DNA from: Halopseudomonas sabulinigri | Lineage (GTDB): Bacteria > Pseudomonadota > Gammaproteobacteria > Pseudomonadales > Pseudomonadaceae | Direction: 5' to 3' | Assembly: GCA_011053055.1 (NCBI GenBank) | Contig: DRHT01000032.1 | Coordinates: forward strand, 1 to 64,000 | Length of the DNA: 64,000 nucleotides | The notes under the pieces: model-generated | Seen by the model: the letters and a program-made list of their open reading frames with translations, nothing else | Database searches by the model: none | Told to the model about the DNA's origin: nothing | Translations under genes and position numbers: made by a program | Shown: positions 1 through 9,988 of the stretch, one piece after another | Layout: each line of letters opens with the position of its first letter | How positions within the stretch are numbered: the first letter of the stretch is position 1

Positions 1-1507
1 CGGGGAAGTCGCCAGCCATCCATTGGCCGAGCTTTTCAATAGTGAGTTCGCTGGTGGGTACCAGGGGTGACAGCTTTCCGGCGCAGATCGCGCCCATGCG
101 GCCACAGAGCTGGAACAGCTCGTCCAAGTCCTCGGAGATCAGCAGCACCGCCGCGCCTTCATCGCGTAATTTCACCAAAGCTTCGTGGATGGCTACAGCG
201 GAACCCACGTCTACGCCCCAAGTTGGATGCGAAGCTACTAGCAGCTTGGGCTGCTGCAGCGCTTCACGGCCGATGATGAATTTTTGCAGATTGCCGCCAG
301 ACAGGCTGGTCGCCGCGCTATCAATGCTGGCAGTGCGTACGCCAAATTGCTCAACCACCCGGCTGGCGTAGTCGCGCACCTTGCCAAGGCTGACCCAGCC
401 TTTACTCGTCAAGCCTTGGCCTGAAGCTGTCAATAGACTGTTATCGACCAATGACATGGCCGGTACCGCACCGCGTCCGAGGCGCTCTTCGGGTACTACG
501 GCCACACCGAGACCACGGCGGACTGCGGGGCCGGTATCGCCGATACTCAGACTGTTGAACTGCAAACTGTCTTTGTTAACCTTGGCCTCGCCAGACAGTG
601 CGCGTAATAGCTCGTCTTGACCGTTGCCGGCCACCCCCGCAATACCCACGATTTCACCGGCGCGTAGCGACATGCTGATGGCTTGCAAGCTGGTGCCGAA
701 AGGATCACGGCTTTGATAATTTAGATTGTTGGCTTGCAGCAACAGCGCGCCTGGCTCACAGGGATCGACCTGGGTCGACAGCGGCGTCTCGTCACCCACC
801 ATCATGCGAGCGATGTCGTTAGTGGTAATTTCGCCTGGATTACATGCGCCGGTCACTTTGCCTTGGCGTAGCACGGTAGCGCGGTGACAAAGATCGCGTA
901 CTTCCTGCAACTTATGGCTGATGAACAGAATACTGCAGCCTTCTTTCGATAGTTGGCGCAAAGTACGGAACAGCACTTGCACTTCCTGCGGAGTCAATAC
1001 GGATGTGGGCTCGTCAAGAATCAGCAACGAGCTATCCTGAATAAGGCAGCGAACGATTTCGACGCGCTGACGCTCGCCGATCGATAGGGTGTTAACGAAG
1101 CGCCGTGGGTCCAGCTCCATGCCGTAGTGCTCAGATACTTCGCGGATGCGGGCATCGAGTTTACTCCGGTCTCTGGCCTGGCTGGCGGGCAGGCTGAGAG
1201 CAATATTTTCTGCGACGGTCAGAGTTTCAAAGAGTGAGAAATGTTGGAACACCATGCCAATGCCCAGCTCACGAGCATGGGCCGGCCCTTGCAAAGTAAG
1301 CGGGCGCCCGTTCCATGTAACAGTGCCGGCGTCGGGTTGTATGACCCCATAGATGATTTTCATCAGGGTGCTTTTGCCCGCGCCATTTTCACCCAGCAGG
1401 GCGTGTATCTCACCGGCCTGGACTGTGAGATGAACACCGTCGTTTGCCCGGCAGCCGGGGTATTCTTTAACGATGTTCTCAAGTCTCAAGCGTTCTGCGG
1501 TTGCCAT
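1..1507 (-). CDS. ABC transporter ATP-binding protein (two-domain, nucleoside/purine or sugar type), C-terminus beyond window
   Basis: Reverse-strand translation from ATG at 1507: MATAERLRLENIVKEYPGC...LLGENGAGKSTLMKIIYG (Walker A), LSIGERQRVEIVRCL, LLILDEPTS, and a second LSGGNLQKFIIGRE signature; the frame is open to position 1. Confidence 0.9.
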   Translation of the reverse strand, partial: MATAERLRLENIVKEYPGCRANDGVHLTVQAGEIHALLGENGAGKSTLMKIIYGVIQPDAGTVTWNGRPLTLQGPAHARELGIGMVFQHFSLFETLTVAENIALSLPASQARDRSKLDARIREVSEHYGMELDPRRFVNTLSIGERQRVEIVRCLIQDSSLLILDEPTSVLTPQEVQVLFRTLRQLSKEGCSILFISHKLQEVRDLCHRATVLRQGKVTGACNPGEITTNDIARMMVGDETPLSTQVDPCEPGALLLQANNLNYQSRDPFGTSLQAISMSLRAGEIVGIAGVAGNGQDELLRALSGEAKVNKDSLQFNSLSIGDTGPAVRRGLGVAVVPEERLGRGAVPAMSLVDNSLLTASGQGLTSKGWVSLGKVRDYASRVVEQFGVRTASIDSAATSLSGGNLQKFIIGREALQQPKLLVASHPTWGVDVGSAVAIHEALVKLRDEGAAVLLISEDLDELFQLCGRMGAICAGKLSPLVPTSELTIEKLGQWMAGDFP

Positions 1508-1723
1508 TCAGCACCCTCAATTAAAATAAACTGACCAATCAATCAACATTTTGTCTGTGAGCAATTTGCTTGCCAAAAGCGTAAAAATATAAAAAATCAT
1601 ATTTTCAGACTAGTTGGTCAAGTTTTTGCAAATACCAACGTACAGCCTGCACAGGCCTTATAGAGGCACTGTGGCAGACCTCCCGCCGGAAACCGGCGCA
1701 TAGTGGATAGCGCGGAGACGACA

Positions 1724-3190
1724 GTGATTGAGTTTTATCTAAATGGGCAGTCGCAAAAACTTGACCAGACTGACCCAAACCTGAGCATTTTAGACTGGCT
1801 GCGCACCAAAATGCGGCTTAATGGTACAAAAGAAGGCTGCGCATCGGGAGATTGCGGCGCGTGCACGGTGTTGCTCGGCAGTCTCGACCCGCAGGGCGAG
1901 TGGCAATATGCAGCCATGAACAGCTGTATTGGCCTGATCGGCGCATTGCACGGCAAGCACCTTATTACCGTAGATGCGCTGCAACGTGAGCCGGCGCACC
2001 CGGTGCAAACCGCGATGGTTGAGTGCAATGGTTCGCAATGCGGTTTCTGTACGCCGGGTATTGTGATGTCGCTGGTTGGCCTGCATCAGCAGGTAGCTGC
2101 GGCCGGGCAACACGCCAATGCCCATCAATTGATGGAAGCCCTGGCCGGCAACCTCTGCCGTTGCACGGGTTACCGTCCGATTATTGAGGCAGGTGCACGG
2201 AGTATCGTCGATAGCGTGCAGCAGTGGGATGGCAGCGCGCTGTTCAGCCCGCAGCCGAACGCTGCATTTATGGCCGCGCGTGAACAATCCGCCGTGCTGC
2301 AGGATGAAGCAGGCAACAGCTTCACTGCGCCGCTATCGCTCGCAGCATTGCGCGAGCTGTTGATCGCACAACCTCAGGCGCGGCTGGTGGCGGGCAGTAC
2401 CGACCTGGCGCTGGAGATTACTCAGCAGCTAAAAAGCCTGCCTCAGCTGGTTTCGGTTGAACAGGTCGCCGAGTTGCAGCAACTGGAACAGGACGATGAA
2501 AACCTGACCATAGGGTCGGCGCTGACCTACGCCCAATTCGGCCCGTTGCTCAATCAAAACTGGCCGGCGTTCGCACCTATGCTTGAGCGTTTGGGCTCTC
2601 TGCAAATTCGTAACCGTGCCACCTTGGGCGGCAATATCGGCAACGCCTCGCCGATTGGCGACATGCCGCCGCCGCTGATTGCCCTAGGCGCGGAAGTTCA
2701 ACTCGATAGCCAGAATGGCATCCGTTGGTTGGCGTTGCAGGATTACTTCCTGGACTACAAGAAAACCGTACTGCAGCCGGGCGAGTTTATCCGTGCGGTA
2801 CGCGTGCCTAAGCCGGCGGCAAACGAGCGGCTGTTTATCTACAAGATCTCCAAGCGCCTGGACGACGACATCTCCGCCGTACTAGCCGCTTTCTGGTTGC
2901 GCCTTGATGGCGAAAAAATTGAAGATTGTCGTCTCGCTTACGGTGGCATGGCGGGCATTCCCAAGCGCGCGCTGGCTGCCGAGACGGCCCTGCGCGGCCA
3001 AACCTTTGACGAGTCGGCTATTGCCGCTGCCGCTGCGGCCTTGTCGCAGGACTTTAAACCCATGTCTGACGTGCGCGCCTCCGCGACCTACCGCCTTGAA
3101 GTGGCCGGTAATCTGTTGCGCCGCGCTCTTTATGAACACCGCGCTGCCCCCACTGGCGGCGCTGCACTGACGGTGACCGACTATGCGTAA
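1724..3190 (+). CDS. xdhA: xanthine dehydrogenase small subunit (2Fe-2S + FAD)
   Basis: ORF 1703..3190; CASGDCGACTV and GNLCRCTGYRPI 2Fe-2S motifs and a FAD-binding middle domain. GTG at 1724 with upstream GGAG fits better as start than GTG 1703. Confidence 0.93.
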   Translation: MIEFYLNGQSQKLDQTDPNLSILDWLRTKMRLNGTKEGCASGDCGACTVLLGSLDPQGEWQYAAMNSCIGLIGALHGKHLITVDALQREPAHPVQTAMVECNGSQCGFCTPGIVMSLVGLHQQVAAAGQHANAHQLMEALAGNLCRCTGYRPIIEAGARSIVDSVQQWDGSALFSPQPNAAFMAAREQSAVLQDEAGNSFTAPLSLAALRELLIAQPQARLVAGSTDLALEITQQLKSLPQLVSVEQVAELQQLEQDDENLTIGSALTYAQFGPLLNQNWPAFAPMLERLGSLQIRNRATLGGNIGNASPIGDMPPPLIALGAEVQLDSQNGIRWLALQDYFLDYKKTVLQPGEFIRAVRVPKPAANERLFIYKISKRLDDDISAVLAAFWLRLDGEKIEDCRLAYGGMAGIPKRALAAETALRGQTFDESAIAAAAAALSQDFKPMSDVRASATYRLEVAGNLLRRALYEHRAAPTGGAALTVTDYA

Positions 3191-5537
3191 GCTACCCCGC
3201 GACATCTCCCGCCAAAGCGGTCAGGCGATTGGTATTGCCGGCCAGAGCGCACTGCACGACAGTGCTTGGCTGCACGTGCGTGGTCAAGCGCGTTACATCG
3301 ACGATCTGCTAGAGCCAGAAGGCTTGCTGCACGCCGCCGTCGGCCACAGTGAGCAGGCCCACGCGCGAATCCTCAGCATGGACCTGAGCGCGGTTCGTGC
3401 CTATCCCGGCGTGGTGGCAGTGATTACCCTGGCGGATGTGCCCGGGCATACCGATATCGGCCCAGTGTTTCCCGGCGATCCGGTACTTGCCAGCGAGCTG
3501 GTTGAACACATAGGCCAGCCGATTTTCGCGGTAGCGGCGACCAGCCACACCGCTGCCCGCAAGGCGGCGCGCCTGGCCAAGGTGGAGTACGAGCCTTTGC
3601 ATGCGGTGCTGAGTACTCAGGAAGCGCTGGATAAGTCCTTCTTTGTACGGCCCAGTCATACGCAGCAACGCGGCGATCCTGATCAAGCATTAGCGGCAGC
3701 GCCGCATCGTTTGAAAGGCGAGATCAACGTGGGTGGGCAGGAGCACTTTTATCTTGAGAGCCAGGTTGCGATGGTTGAACCCCAGGAGGATGGTGGCATG
3801 TTCGTGCACACCTCCAGCCAGCACCCCTCGGAAGTACAGAAACTCGTTGCCGAAGTGCTGGGCCTGCCGATTCATGCGGTTCAAGCTGAGGTACGCCGTA
3901 TGGGCGGCGGTTTTGGCGGTAAGGAAACTCAGGCCGCTGCGCTGGGTTGTGTCGCAGCCTTGCTGGCGCATGTAACCGGTAAGCCCATCAAATATCGCCT
4001 GTCGCGCCCGGACGACATGGTGCAGACCGGCAAGCGCCATGACTTTTTCAACACCTACGATATTGGTTTTGACGATCAGGGGCTGATTCAAGGCGCGGAC
4101 ATCATGGTTGCGGGCCGCTGCGGCTTCTCGCCGGACCTGTCCAACGCGATTGTCGAAAGGGCCATGTTTCACTCGGATAACGGTTACTTTTTGGATCAAG
4201 CGCGGGTCACCGGCCACTGCTGCAAAACCCATACAGTCTCGAATACCGCCTTCCGCGGTTTTGGCGGCCCACAGGGCATGATGGTGATTGAGCAGGCCGT
4301 GGATGACATTGCCCGCCATCTGCAGCTTGACCCGCTGGATGTGCGCAAGCGCAATCTCTATCGGCCAGGTCGCGATATCACGCACTACGGTCAGGTGATC
4401 GAGCAGCACATCTTGCCGGAACTGGTCGCGCAGCTTGAGGCCAGCTCTGACTACCGCGCACGGCGCGAGGAAATCACTGCGTTCAATAAGCAAAACCCGA
4501 TTCTCAAGCGCGGTCTGGCGCTGACGCCGGTCAAATTTGGTATCTCCTTTACCGCCAAGCACCTGAACCAGGCCGGCGCGTTGGTGTTGATCTACACCGA
4601 CGGCAGCCTGCACGTGAACCATGGCGGCACCGAGATGGGTCAGGGCCTGTACATCAAGATCGCACAAGTAGTGGCGGCGGCCTTTCAGGTGGACGTAGAC
4701 AAGGTCAAGGTCTCGGCCACGCGCACCGACAAGGTGCCCAACACCTCGCCTACCGCAGCCTCTTCCGGCTCCGACCTGAACGGCATGGCGGCGCTGGATG
4801 CCTGCGAGAAAATCAAGGTTGGACTGGTCGCCTTCGCCGCTGAGCAGTATGGCTGCAAGCCCGAGCAGGTGCGGTTTGAGAACAATCAGGTGGTGGCTGG
4901 CGAAGAGCGTCTGGACTGGGCCGAATTTGTGCAGAAGGCCTATATGAATCGCGTATCGCTGTCGTCCAGCGGCTTCTACGCCACGCCCAGAATTCATTAT
5001 GACTTTGCCACTGGCCGAGGCCATCCCTTCCTTTACTACGCCAACGGTGCCGCCTGCTCCGAGGTGGTATTGGATACCCTGACCGGCGAATACCGCGTGC
5101 TGCGCACCGACATCCTGCACGATGTGGGGCAGTCGCTGAACCCGGATATCGATATTGGCCAGATCGAAGGCGGCTTTGTGCAGGGCATGGGCTGGCTGAC
5201 CACCGAAGAGCTGGTTTACAACGATAAGGGCCGGTTAATGACCACCGGGCCAGCCACCTACAAGATTCCGGCGGTTTCCGATACGCCGCCCGACCTGCGC
5301 GTGAATCTGCTGGCCGCTAGCCCCAACCGCGAGGCTACCGTGTTCCGCTCCAAGGCAGTGGGTGAGCCACCGCTGATGCTCGGCATTGCGGTGTGGAGTG
5401 CCATGCGCGATGCGGTCGCCAGCCTGACGGATTATCGCTATAGCCCACCGTTGGATACGCCCGCTACGCCTGAACGCATGCTTAACGCTGTTAATGCGGC
5501 ACGGGCTTGGGCCAATACTGAGCAGGAGACTGTCTAA
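3183..5537 (+). CDS. xdhB: xanthine dehydrogenase molybdopterin-binding subunit
   Basis: 784 aa; GGGFGGKETQ, AFRGFGGPQGM and GTEMGQGL motifs; overlaps xdhA by 8 nt. Confidence 0.93.
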   Translation: MRKLPRDISRQSGQAIGIAGQSALHDSAWLHVRGQARYIDDLLEPEGLLHAAVGHSEQAHARILSMDLSAVRAYPGVVAVITLADVPGHTDIGPVFPGDPVLASELVEHIGQPIFAVAATSHTAARKAARLAKVEYEPLHAVLSTQEALDKSFFVRPSHTQQRGDPDQALAAAPHRLKGEINVGGQEHFYLESQVAMVEPQEDGGMFVHTSSQHPSEVQKLVAEVLGLPIHAVQAEVRRMGGGFGGKETQAAALGCVAALLAHVTGKPIKYRLSRPDDMVQTGKRHDFFNTYDIGFDDQGLIQGADIMVAGRCGFSPDLSNAIVERAMFHSDNGYFLDQARVTGHCCKTHTVSNTAFRGFGGPQGMMVIEQAVDDIARHLQLDPLDVRKRNLYRPGRDITHYGQVIEQHILPELVAQLEASSDYRARREEITAFNKQNPILKRGLALTPVKFGISFTAKHLNQAGALVLIYTDGSLHVNHGGTEMGQGLYIKIAQVVAAAFQVDVDKVKVSATRTDKVPNTSPTAASSGSDLNGMAALDACEKIKVGLVAFAAEQYGCKPEQVRFENNQVVAGEERLDWAEFVQKAYMNRVSLSSSGFYATPRIHYDFATGRGHPFLYYANGAACSEVVLDTLTGEYRVLRTDILHDVGQSLNPDIDIGQIEGGFVQGMGWLTTEELVYNDKGRLMTTGPATYKIPAVSDTPPDLRVNLLAASPNREATVFRSKAVGEPPLMLGIAVWSAMRDAVASLTDYRYSPPLDTPATPERMLNAVNAARAWANTEQETV

Positions 5538-6418
5538 TGGACAAACGTCTGCGCTGGTTTGAAGCCGTCGCTGACTGTGAGCAGCGCGGTGAACCCTATG
5601 TGCTAGTGACTATTGTGGGCGTCGCCGGCTCGGTGCCGCGTGAACCCTCGAGCAAGATGGTGGTGACCGGTGAGCATACGTTCGACACCATTGGCGGCGG
5701 GCATCTGGAATATTTGGTGACGGCGCGGGCGCGTGAGCAACTGGCCGCAGCACGTTACGAAACCCAGCTTGAGCACTTTCCGCTCGGCGCCAGCCTTGGC
5801 CAGTGTTGTGGTGGTAGCGTCTCGGTGCTGCTTGAAGGTCAGCGCGGCAGTGATGCGCGGCTGGTGGTGTTTGGCGCCGGTCACGTCGCCCAGGCGTTGA
5901 TGAGTATTATGGGGCAGTTGCCTTGGCAGGTGACCTGGGTTGATTCGCGCGCAGATAGCTTTCCGGCCGAGCTGCCGGTTAACGTGCGGCGTCATCACAC
6001 CGATGATCCGGTCGGCGATGTGGCTGAGCTCTGTGCAAACGCCCACGTACTCATACTCACGCATAATCATCAGCTCGACTACGATCTGTGCCGCGCTCTG
6101 CTGAACTCGGGCAGTGCACGCAGCGTCGGCCTGATTGGCTCGCAAACCAAGGCCGAACGCTTTCGTCAGCGGCTGACTCACCGTGGTTACAGCGAGGCGC
6201 AGATTGAGAGTATTCGCTGTCCGGTTGGGCGCTCGGATATACCGGGTAAGCGGCCGATGGAGGTCGCAGTTTCGATTAGTGCCGAGTTGCTCAGCTTGGC
6301 TGCCATCAACGCACCGCGCGAGACCCGTCGCGGTGTCAGTTGGCCCGCGCTGCGTGATCTGATGCAAAAGAACGAGCCCCTAACAACCGAGTCCGATAGC
6401 CCCGTGGAGGCCAAATGA
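5537..6418 (+). CDS. xdhC: xanthine dehydrogenase accessory protein XdhC
   Basis: XdhC/CoxI family protein (VTIVGVAGSVPREPSSKMVV...LGQCCGGSV); start overlaps xdhB stop. Confidence 0.92.
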   Translation: MDKRLRWFEAVADCEQRGEPYVLVTIVGVAGSVPREPSSKMVVTGEHTFDTIGGGHLEYLVTARAREQLAAARYETQLEHFPLGASLGQCCGGSVSVLLEGQRGSDARLVVFGAGHVAQALMSIMGQLPWQVTWVDSRADSFPAELPVNVRRHHTDDPVGDVAELCANAHVLILTHNHQLDYDLCRALLNSGSARSVGLIGSQTKAERFRQRLTHRGYSEAQIESIRCPVGRSDIPGKRPMEVAVSISAELLSLAAINAPRETRRGVSWPALRDLMQKNEPLTTESDSPVEAK

Positions 6419-6915
6419 GCCTTGAAGAACTGAATAAGCTGCCCGCAGCGGAGGCACTCACGTTATTTCGCGACTGCTGCGCAGTGGACGCCTGGGCCCA
6501 GCCGATGGTGGATTCACGCCCTTATGCCTCCACGGAAGCATTGCACGGTACCGCGCGGGCGCTTTGGCCCAACCTGCATGAGACCGACTGGTTGATGGCG
6601 TTTGAAGCACACCCCAAGATCGGTGATATCAAAAGTCTCAAGGCCAAATATGCCAGTACTGAAGCCCTGGCTAGTGGCGAGCAGTCCGGCGCGCGGGTTG
6701 CTCCTGATCAGGTGCTGCAGCGTCTGAAGAACGGCAACGACGCCTACTACGACAAATTCGGTTTTATTTTCATCGTGTGCGCCACCGGCAAGAGCGCCGA
6801 GCAGATGCTCGCGCTGCTGGAGCAGCGCCTGCCTAATACCCGTGAAGAGGAGCTTCGCGTCGCCGCTGCGGAGCAGGCCAAGATCACCCATATTCGTTTG
6901 GATAAACTGCTATGA
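6415..6915 (+). CDS. uraD: 2-oxo-4-hydroxy-4-carboxy-5-ureidoimidazoline decarboxylase
   Basis: 166 aa OHCU decarboxylase-like protein; ATGA overlap with xdhC. Confidence 0.9.
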   Translation: MSLEELNKLPAAEALTLFRDCCAVDAWAQPMVDSRPYASTEALHGTARALWPNLHETDWLMAFEAHPKIGDIKSLKAKYASTEALASGEQSGARVAPDQVLQRLKNGNDAYYDKFGFIFIVCATGKSAEQMLALLEQRLPNTREEELRVAAAEQAKITHIRLDKLL

Positions 6916-7256
6916 GTAACAAGAGTCCAATTACCACCCACATTCTCGACCTCGGCGGCGGCTGCCCCGCGGCTGGCGTTGCTATCGTGCTGGAGCGCCA
7001 GACCGCTAGCGGCTGGGAAACCCTAGGCCAGGCGGCTACCGACGCAGACGGTCGGGTGCTCAACGGCTTTGGTGACAGCGCTCCGGTAGGCGTCTACCGC
7101 CTGACCTTCGATACCGAGGGTTATTACACACGGCAGGGTTTGGAGTGCTTCTACCCAGCCGTCACCATCGCCTTTAAGCTGACCGACACCACGGCCCATT
7201 ATCACGTACCGCTGCTGCTGAATCAGTGGGGCTATTCGACTTACCGGGGAAGCTAA
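6912..7256 (+). CDS. uraH: hydroxyisourate hydrolase (transthyretin-like)
   Basis: 114 aa; THILDLGGGCPAAGV start and the C-terminal YSTYRGS signature. Confidence 0.95.
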   Translation: MSNKSPITTHILDLGGGCPAAGVAIVLERQTASGWETLGQAATDADGRVLNGFGDSAPVGVYRLTFDTEGYYTRQGLECFYPAVTIAFKLTDTTAHYHVPLLLNQWGYSTYRGS

Positions 7257-8635
7257 TGACAACTGATACCCACACTGCGGCTACCTTCCCGGTCGGCTGC
7301 ACAGCCTTTCGCGGGCCTCTGTTGCACTTTATCGCTGAGCCCGGCTTGAACAAGCCCGATCCGGCCAGTTACGAATACCATGCAGATGGCCTGCTGGTGG
7401 TCGCCGATGGGCGGGTGCTGGCCAATGGCGCTGCTGACACTCTGTTGCCTCAGCTGCCCGTCGGAACCGAGGTTGAGCAATGGTCAGACAGCTTGATCAT
7501 GCCTGGCATGATCGACACCCACGTTCATATGCCCCAGCTGGCAGTGTTGGCCAGTTATGGCACCCAGCTGCTGGAGTGGCTGGAAACTTATACTTTCCCG
7601 ACCGAAGCACGCTTTGCTGATGCGGATTGGGCGGCGGATCAATCGCAACTGTTTCTTGACCTGTTGCTGGCGCACGGCACCACCTCGGCATTGGTGTTCA
7701 GCACCTCGCACAAGGTTGCGGCCGAGGCGCTGTTCAACGCGGCCGACGGCTATAACATGGCGATTACCAGCGGCAAGGTGATGATGGATTGCCACGCGCC
7801 CGATGGGGTGCGCGACACGGCTGAAGCCAGCTACACCGAAAGCCGCGAGTTGATTGAGCGTTGGCACGGCCATGGCCGCCAGCGCTATGCAGTGACGCCG
7901 CGCTTTGCCGCCACATCAACGCCGCAACAGCTGACTTACGCAGGTCAACTGATCGCCGAGTACCCCGACGTTTTGATGCAGACCCACTGGGCTGAGAACC
8001 ACGCCGAGATCGCCTGGATCAAGGAGCTGTTCCCGGAGCGCTCCAGCTATCTCGACGTGTATGACCACTTTGGTCTGCTCAGCGAGCGCAGTGTATTGGC
8101 GCACGGTATTCACATTGATGACGGCGACCGCGCACGGCTGGCGGAAACCGGCACTCGAATCGCTTTCTGCCCGACCTCCAATACTTTCCTGGGTAGCGGT
8201 CTGTTCGATCTGGCCAGCGCACGCGCCGCCGATGTGCAAGTCGGCTTGGCAACCGACGTGGGCGGCGGCACCAGTCTGTCGATGCTTGCCACCATGTCTG
8301 AGGCGTACAAGGTCTGCCAACTGCGCGGCCAAAGCCTGAATCCTTTTCAGGCGTTTTACATGGCAACCCTGGGCAATGCGCAAGTACTGCATCAAGCCGC
8401 CGATACCGGCAACCTGCAACCCGGCAAATACGCGGATTTTTTGATTCTGGACCGTACCGCCAGCCCGGCGTTGCGCCTCAAACACCAGCCTGATCGCGAG
8501 CTACAGGGCATGTTGTTTGATCTGATGATCCTTGGCGATGATCGCGCCATCCGTCGCACCTATATTGCCGGGCAGTGCCGGTATGACCGAGATACCGTAA
8601 AAGGAGCTGCCCTCAATGCATGCATATCTGGCTGA
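7256..8635 (+). CDS. guaD: guanine deaminase
   Basis: MPGMIDTHVHMPQ metal-binding motif, QTHWAEN, LATDVGGGTSLSML; ATG 7256 overlaps the uraH stop (track start 7226 is too early). Confidence 0.92.
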   Translation: MTTDTHTAATFPVGCTAFRGPLLHFIAEPGLNKPDPASYEYHADGLLVVADGRVLANGAADTLLPQLPVGTEVEQWSDSLIMPGMIDTHVHMPQLAVLASYGTQLLEWLETYTFPTEARFADADWAADQSQLFLDLLLAHGTTSALVFSTSHKVAAEALFNAADGYNMAITSGKVMMDCHAPDGVRDTAEASYTESRELIERWHGHGRQRYAVTPRFAATSTPQQLTYAGQLIAEYPDVLMQTHWAENHAEIAWIKELFPERSSYLDVYDHFGLLSERSVLAHGIHIDDGDRARLAETGTRIAFCPTSNTFLGSGLFDLASARAADVQVGLATDVGGGTSLSMLATMSEAYKVCQLRGQSLNPFQAFYMATLGNAQVLHQAADTGNLQPGKYADFLILDRTASPALRLKHQPDRELQGMLFDLMILGDDRAIRRTYIAGQCRYDRDTVKGAALNACISG

Positions 8636-9830
8636 ATGGCTAAGCCTGATCATCCGCTGGTTCCACGTTATCGCAGGTGTGGCCTGGATCGGCGCGTCTT
8701 TCTACTTTATTTGGCTCGACAATAACCTGCGCGAGCCACCGGAGTGGAAGAAGCAAAAAGGCATCAAGGGTGACCTGTGGGCCATCCATGGCGGCGGCTT
8801 CTATGAAGTAGCCAAGTACCAGGTTGGGCCGGAAAAGATGCCGACCGAGCTGCACTGGTTCAAGTGGGAAGCGTACAGCACTCTGATGAGCGGTCTGGCG
8901 CTGCTGTTTGCGGTCTATTATTTCGGCAATCCTGGCTATCTGATTGATCCGGGCAAGCTGGAGCTAAGCACCTTTGGCGCCATCGCCATTGGCATGGGCA
9001 CGTTGCTGGGCGTAATGGCGATCTATGAAGCGCTAATCCGCAGCCCGCTGGCAAAGCACGGCCTGGCCTTTGGTGTGGTGCTGTTCCTGATTTTGGTCGC
9101 GGTTGCCTGGGGTATGTTTCAAGTATTTGCCGGCCGTGGAGCCTTTATTCATGTGGGCGCGGTCATCGGCACCATCATGGTCGCCAACGTCTTTTTGGGT
9201 ATCGTTCCGGCCCAGCGAGCACTGGTTAATGCTGTTGAGAAGGGCGAAACACCGGATGATCACGTAGTCATGCTGGCGCAACGTGCGATGCTGCGTTCAC
9301 GCCACAACAACTACCTGACGTTGCCGGTTATCTTCATCATGATCAGCAATCACTATCCGATGTTCTACGGCCATGAGTATGGCTGGGCAATATTGGCAGC
9401 GATTGGCGCTATTACTGCCTATGCGCGGCACTTCTTCAACCTGCGTCACAAGCAGATCAACAAGCCGTCGATTCTGGTTATCAGCGCGCTGGCCACGCTG
9501 GCCCTGATCTGGGCAATGGCGCCCAGCGCTCCGCAAGCGCCCGCCACCAGCAATGCAGACGGCACCCCAGTAACCCGCGTAGCGGATGCGGATGTTAGCC
9601 AACTGCTGGCGACCCACTGCATGGCGTGCCACGCCGCCCAACCCAGCAGCCCAGCGTTCCAGGCGCCACCGGCCGGCATCACGCTGGAAAACCTGGAGCA
9701 GCTCAAGCAGCACCGCGACAAGGTCCAGCAGGCTGCAGTGGCAACCGAATACATGCCGCTTGGCAACATGACCGGTATTACCTCGGAGGAGCGCAGCATG
9801 CTGGGGCAGTGGTTGCGGGAAAATCCTTGA
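8616..9830 (+). CDS. puuD: urate hydroxylase PuuD, membrane protein with C-terminal cytochrome c domain
   Basis: RWFHVIAGVAWIGASFYFIWLDN N-terminus, multiple TM segments, C-terminal CMACH haem motif; overlaps guaD by 20 nt. Confidence 0.92.
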   Translation: MHAYLAEWLSLIIRWFHVIAGVAWIGASFYFIWLDNNLREPPEWKKQKGIKGDLWAIHGGGFYEVAKYQVGPEKMPTELHWFKWEAYSTLMSGLALLFAVYYFGNPGYLIDPGKLELSTFGAIAIGMGTLLGVMAIYEALIRSPLAKHGLAFGVVLFLILVAVAWGMFQVFAGRGAFIHVGAVIGTIMVANVFLGIVPAQRALVNAVEKGETPDDHVVMLAQRAMLRSRHNNYLTLPVIFIMISNHYPMFYGHEYGWAILAAIGAITAYARHFFNLRHKQINKPSILVISALATLALIWAMAPSAPQAPATSNADGTPVTRVADADVSQLLATHCMACHAAQPSSPAFQAPPAGITLENLEQLKQHRDKVQQAAVATEYMPLGNMTGITSEERSMLGQWLRENP

Positions 9831-9988
9831 GGTTGTAGGCCGCAGGTCAGGAGTTGACGCTGGCGAGTACCGAGGCAGGGTTGCGTCCCGGCCAGCGCTG
9901 GTGCGGTTGAAGCCGTTGTTCGCAATGGAGCTCGGCTTTCCCCAAGGACGCGGGCTCGTTCGGTCTGTTGGCGTTTTGGTTTCGGCGG

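Noticed and set aside
3690-5120. 476-aa minus-strand ORF inside xdhB
   Set aside because: Shadow ORF typical of high-GC coding DNA; antisense to a clear xanthine dehydrogenase and without recognisable motifs.
9831-9988. 158-bp GC-rich gap between puuD and pxpC as a possible ncRNA
   Set aside because: Only a weak CGCTGGC/GCCAGCG stem; no promoter or structured RNA family recognised.
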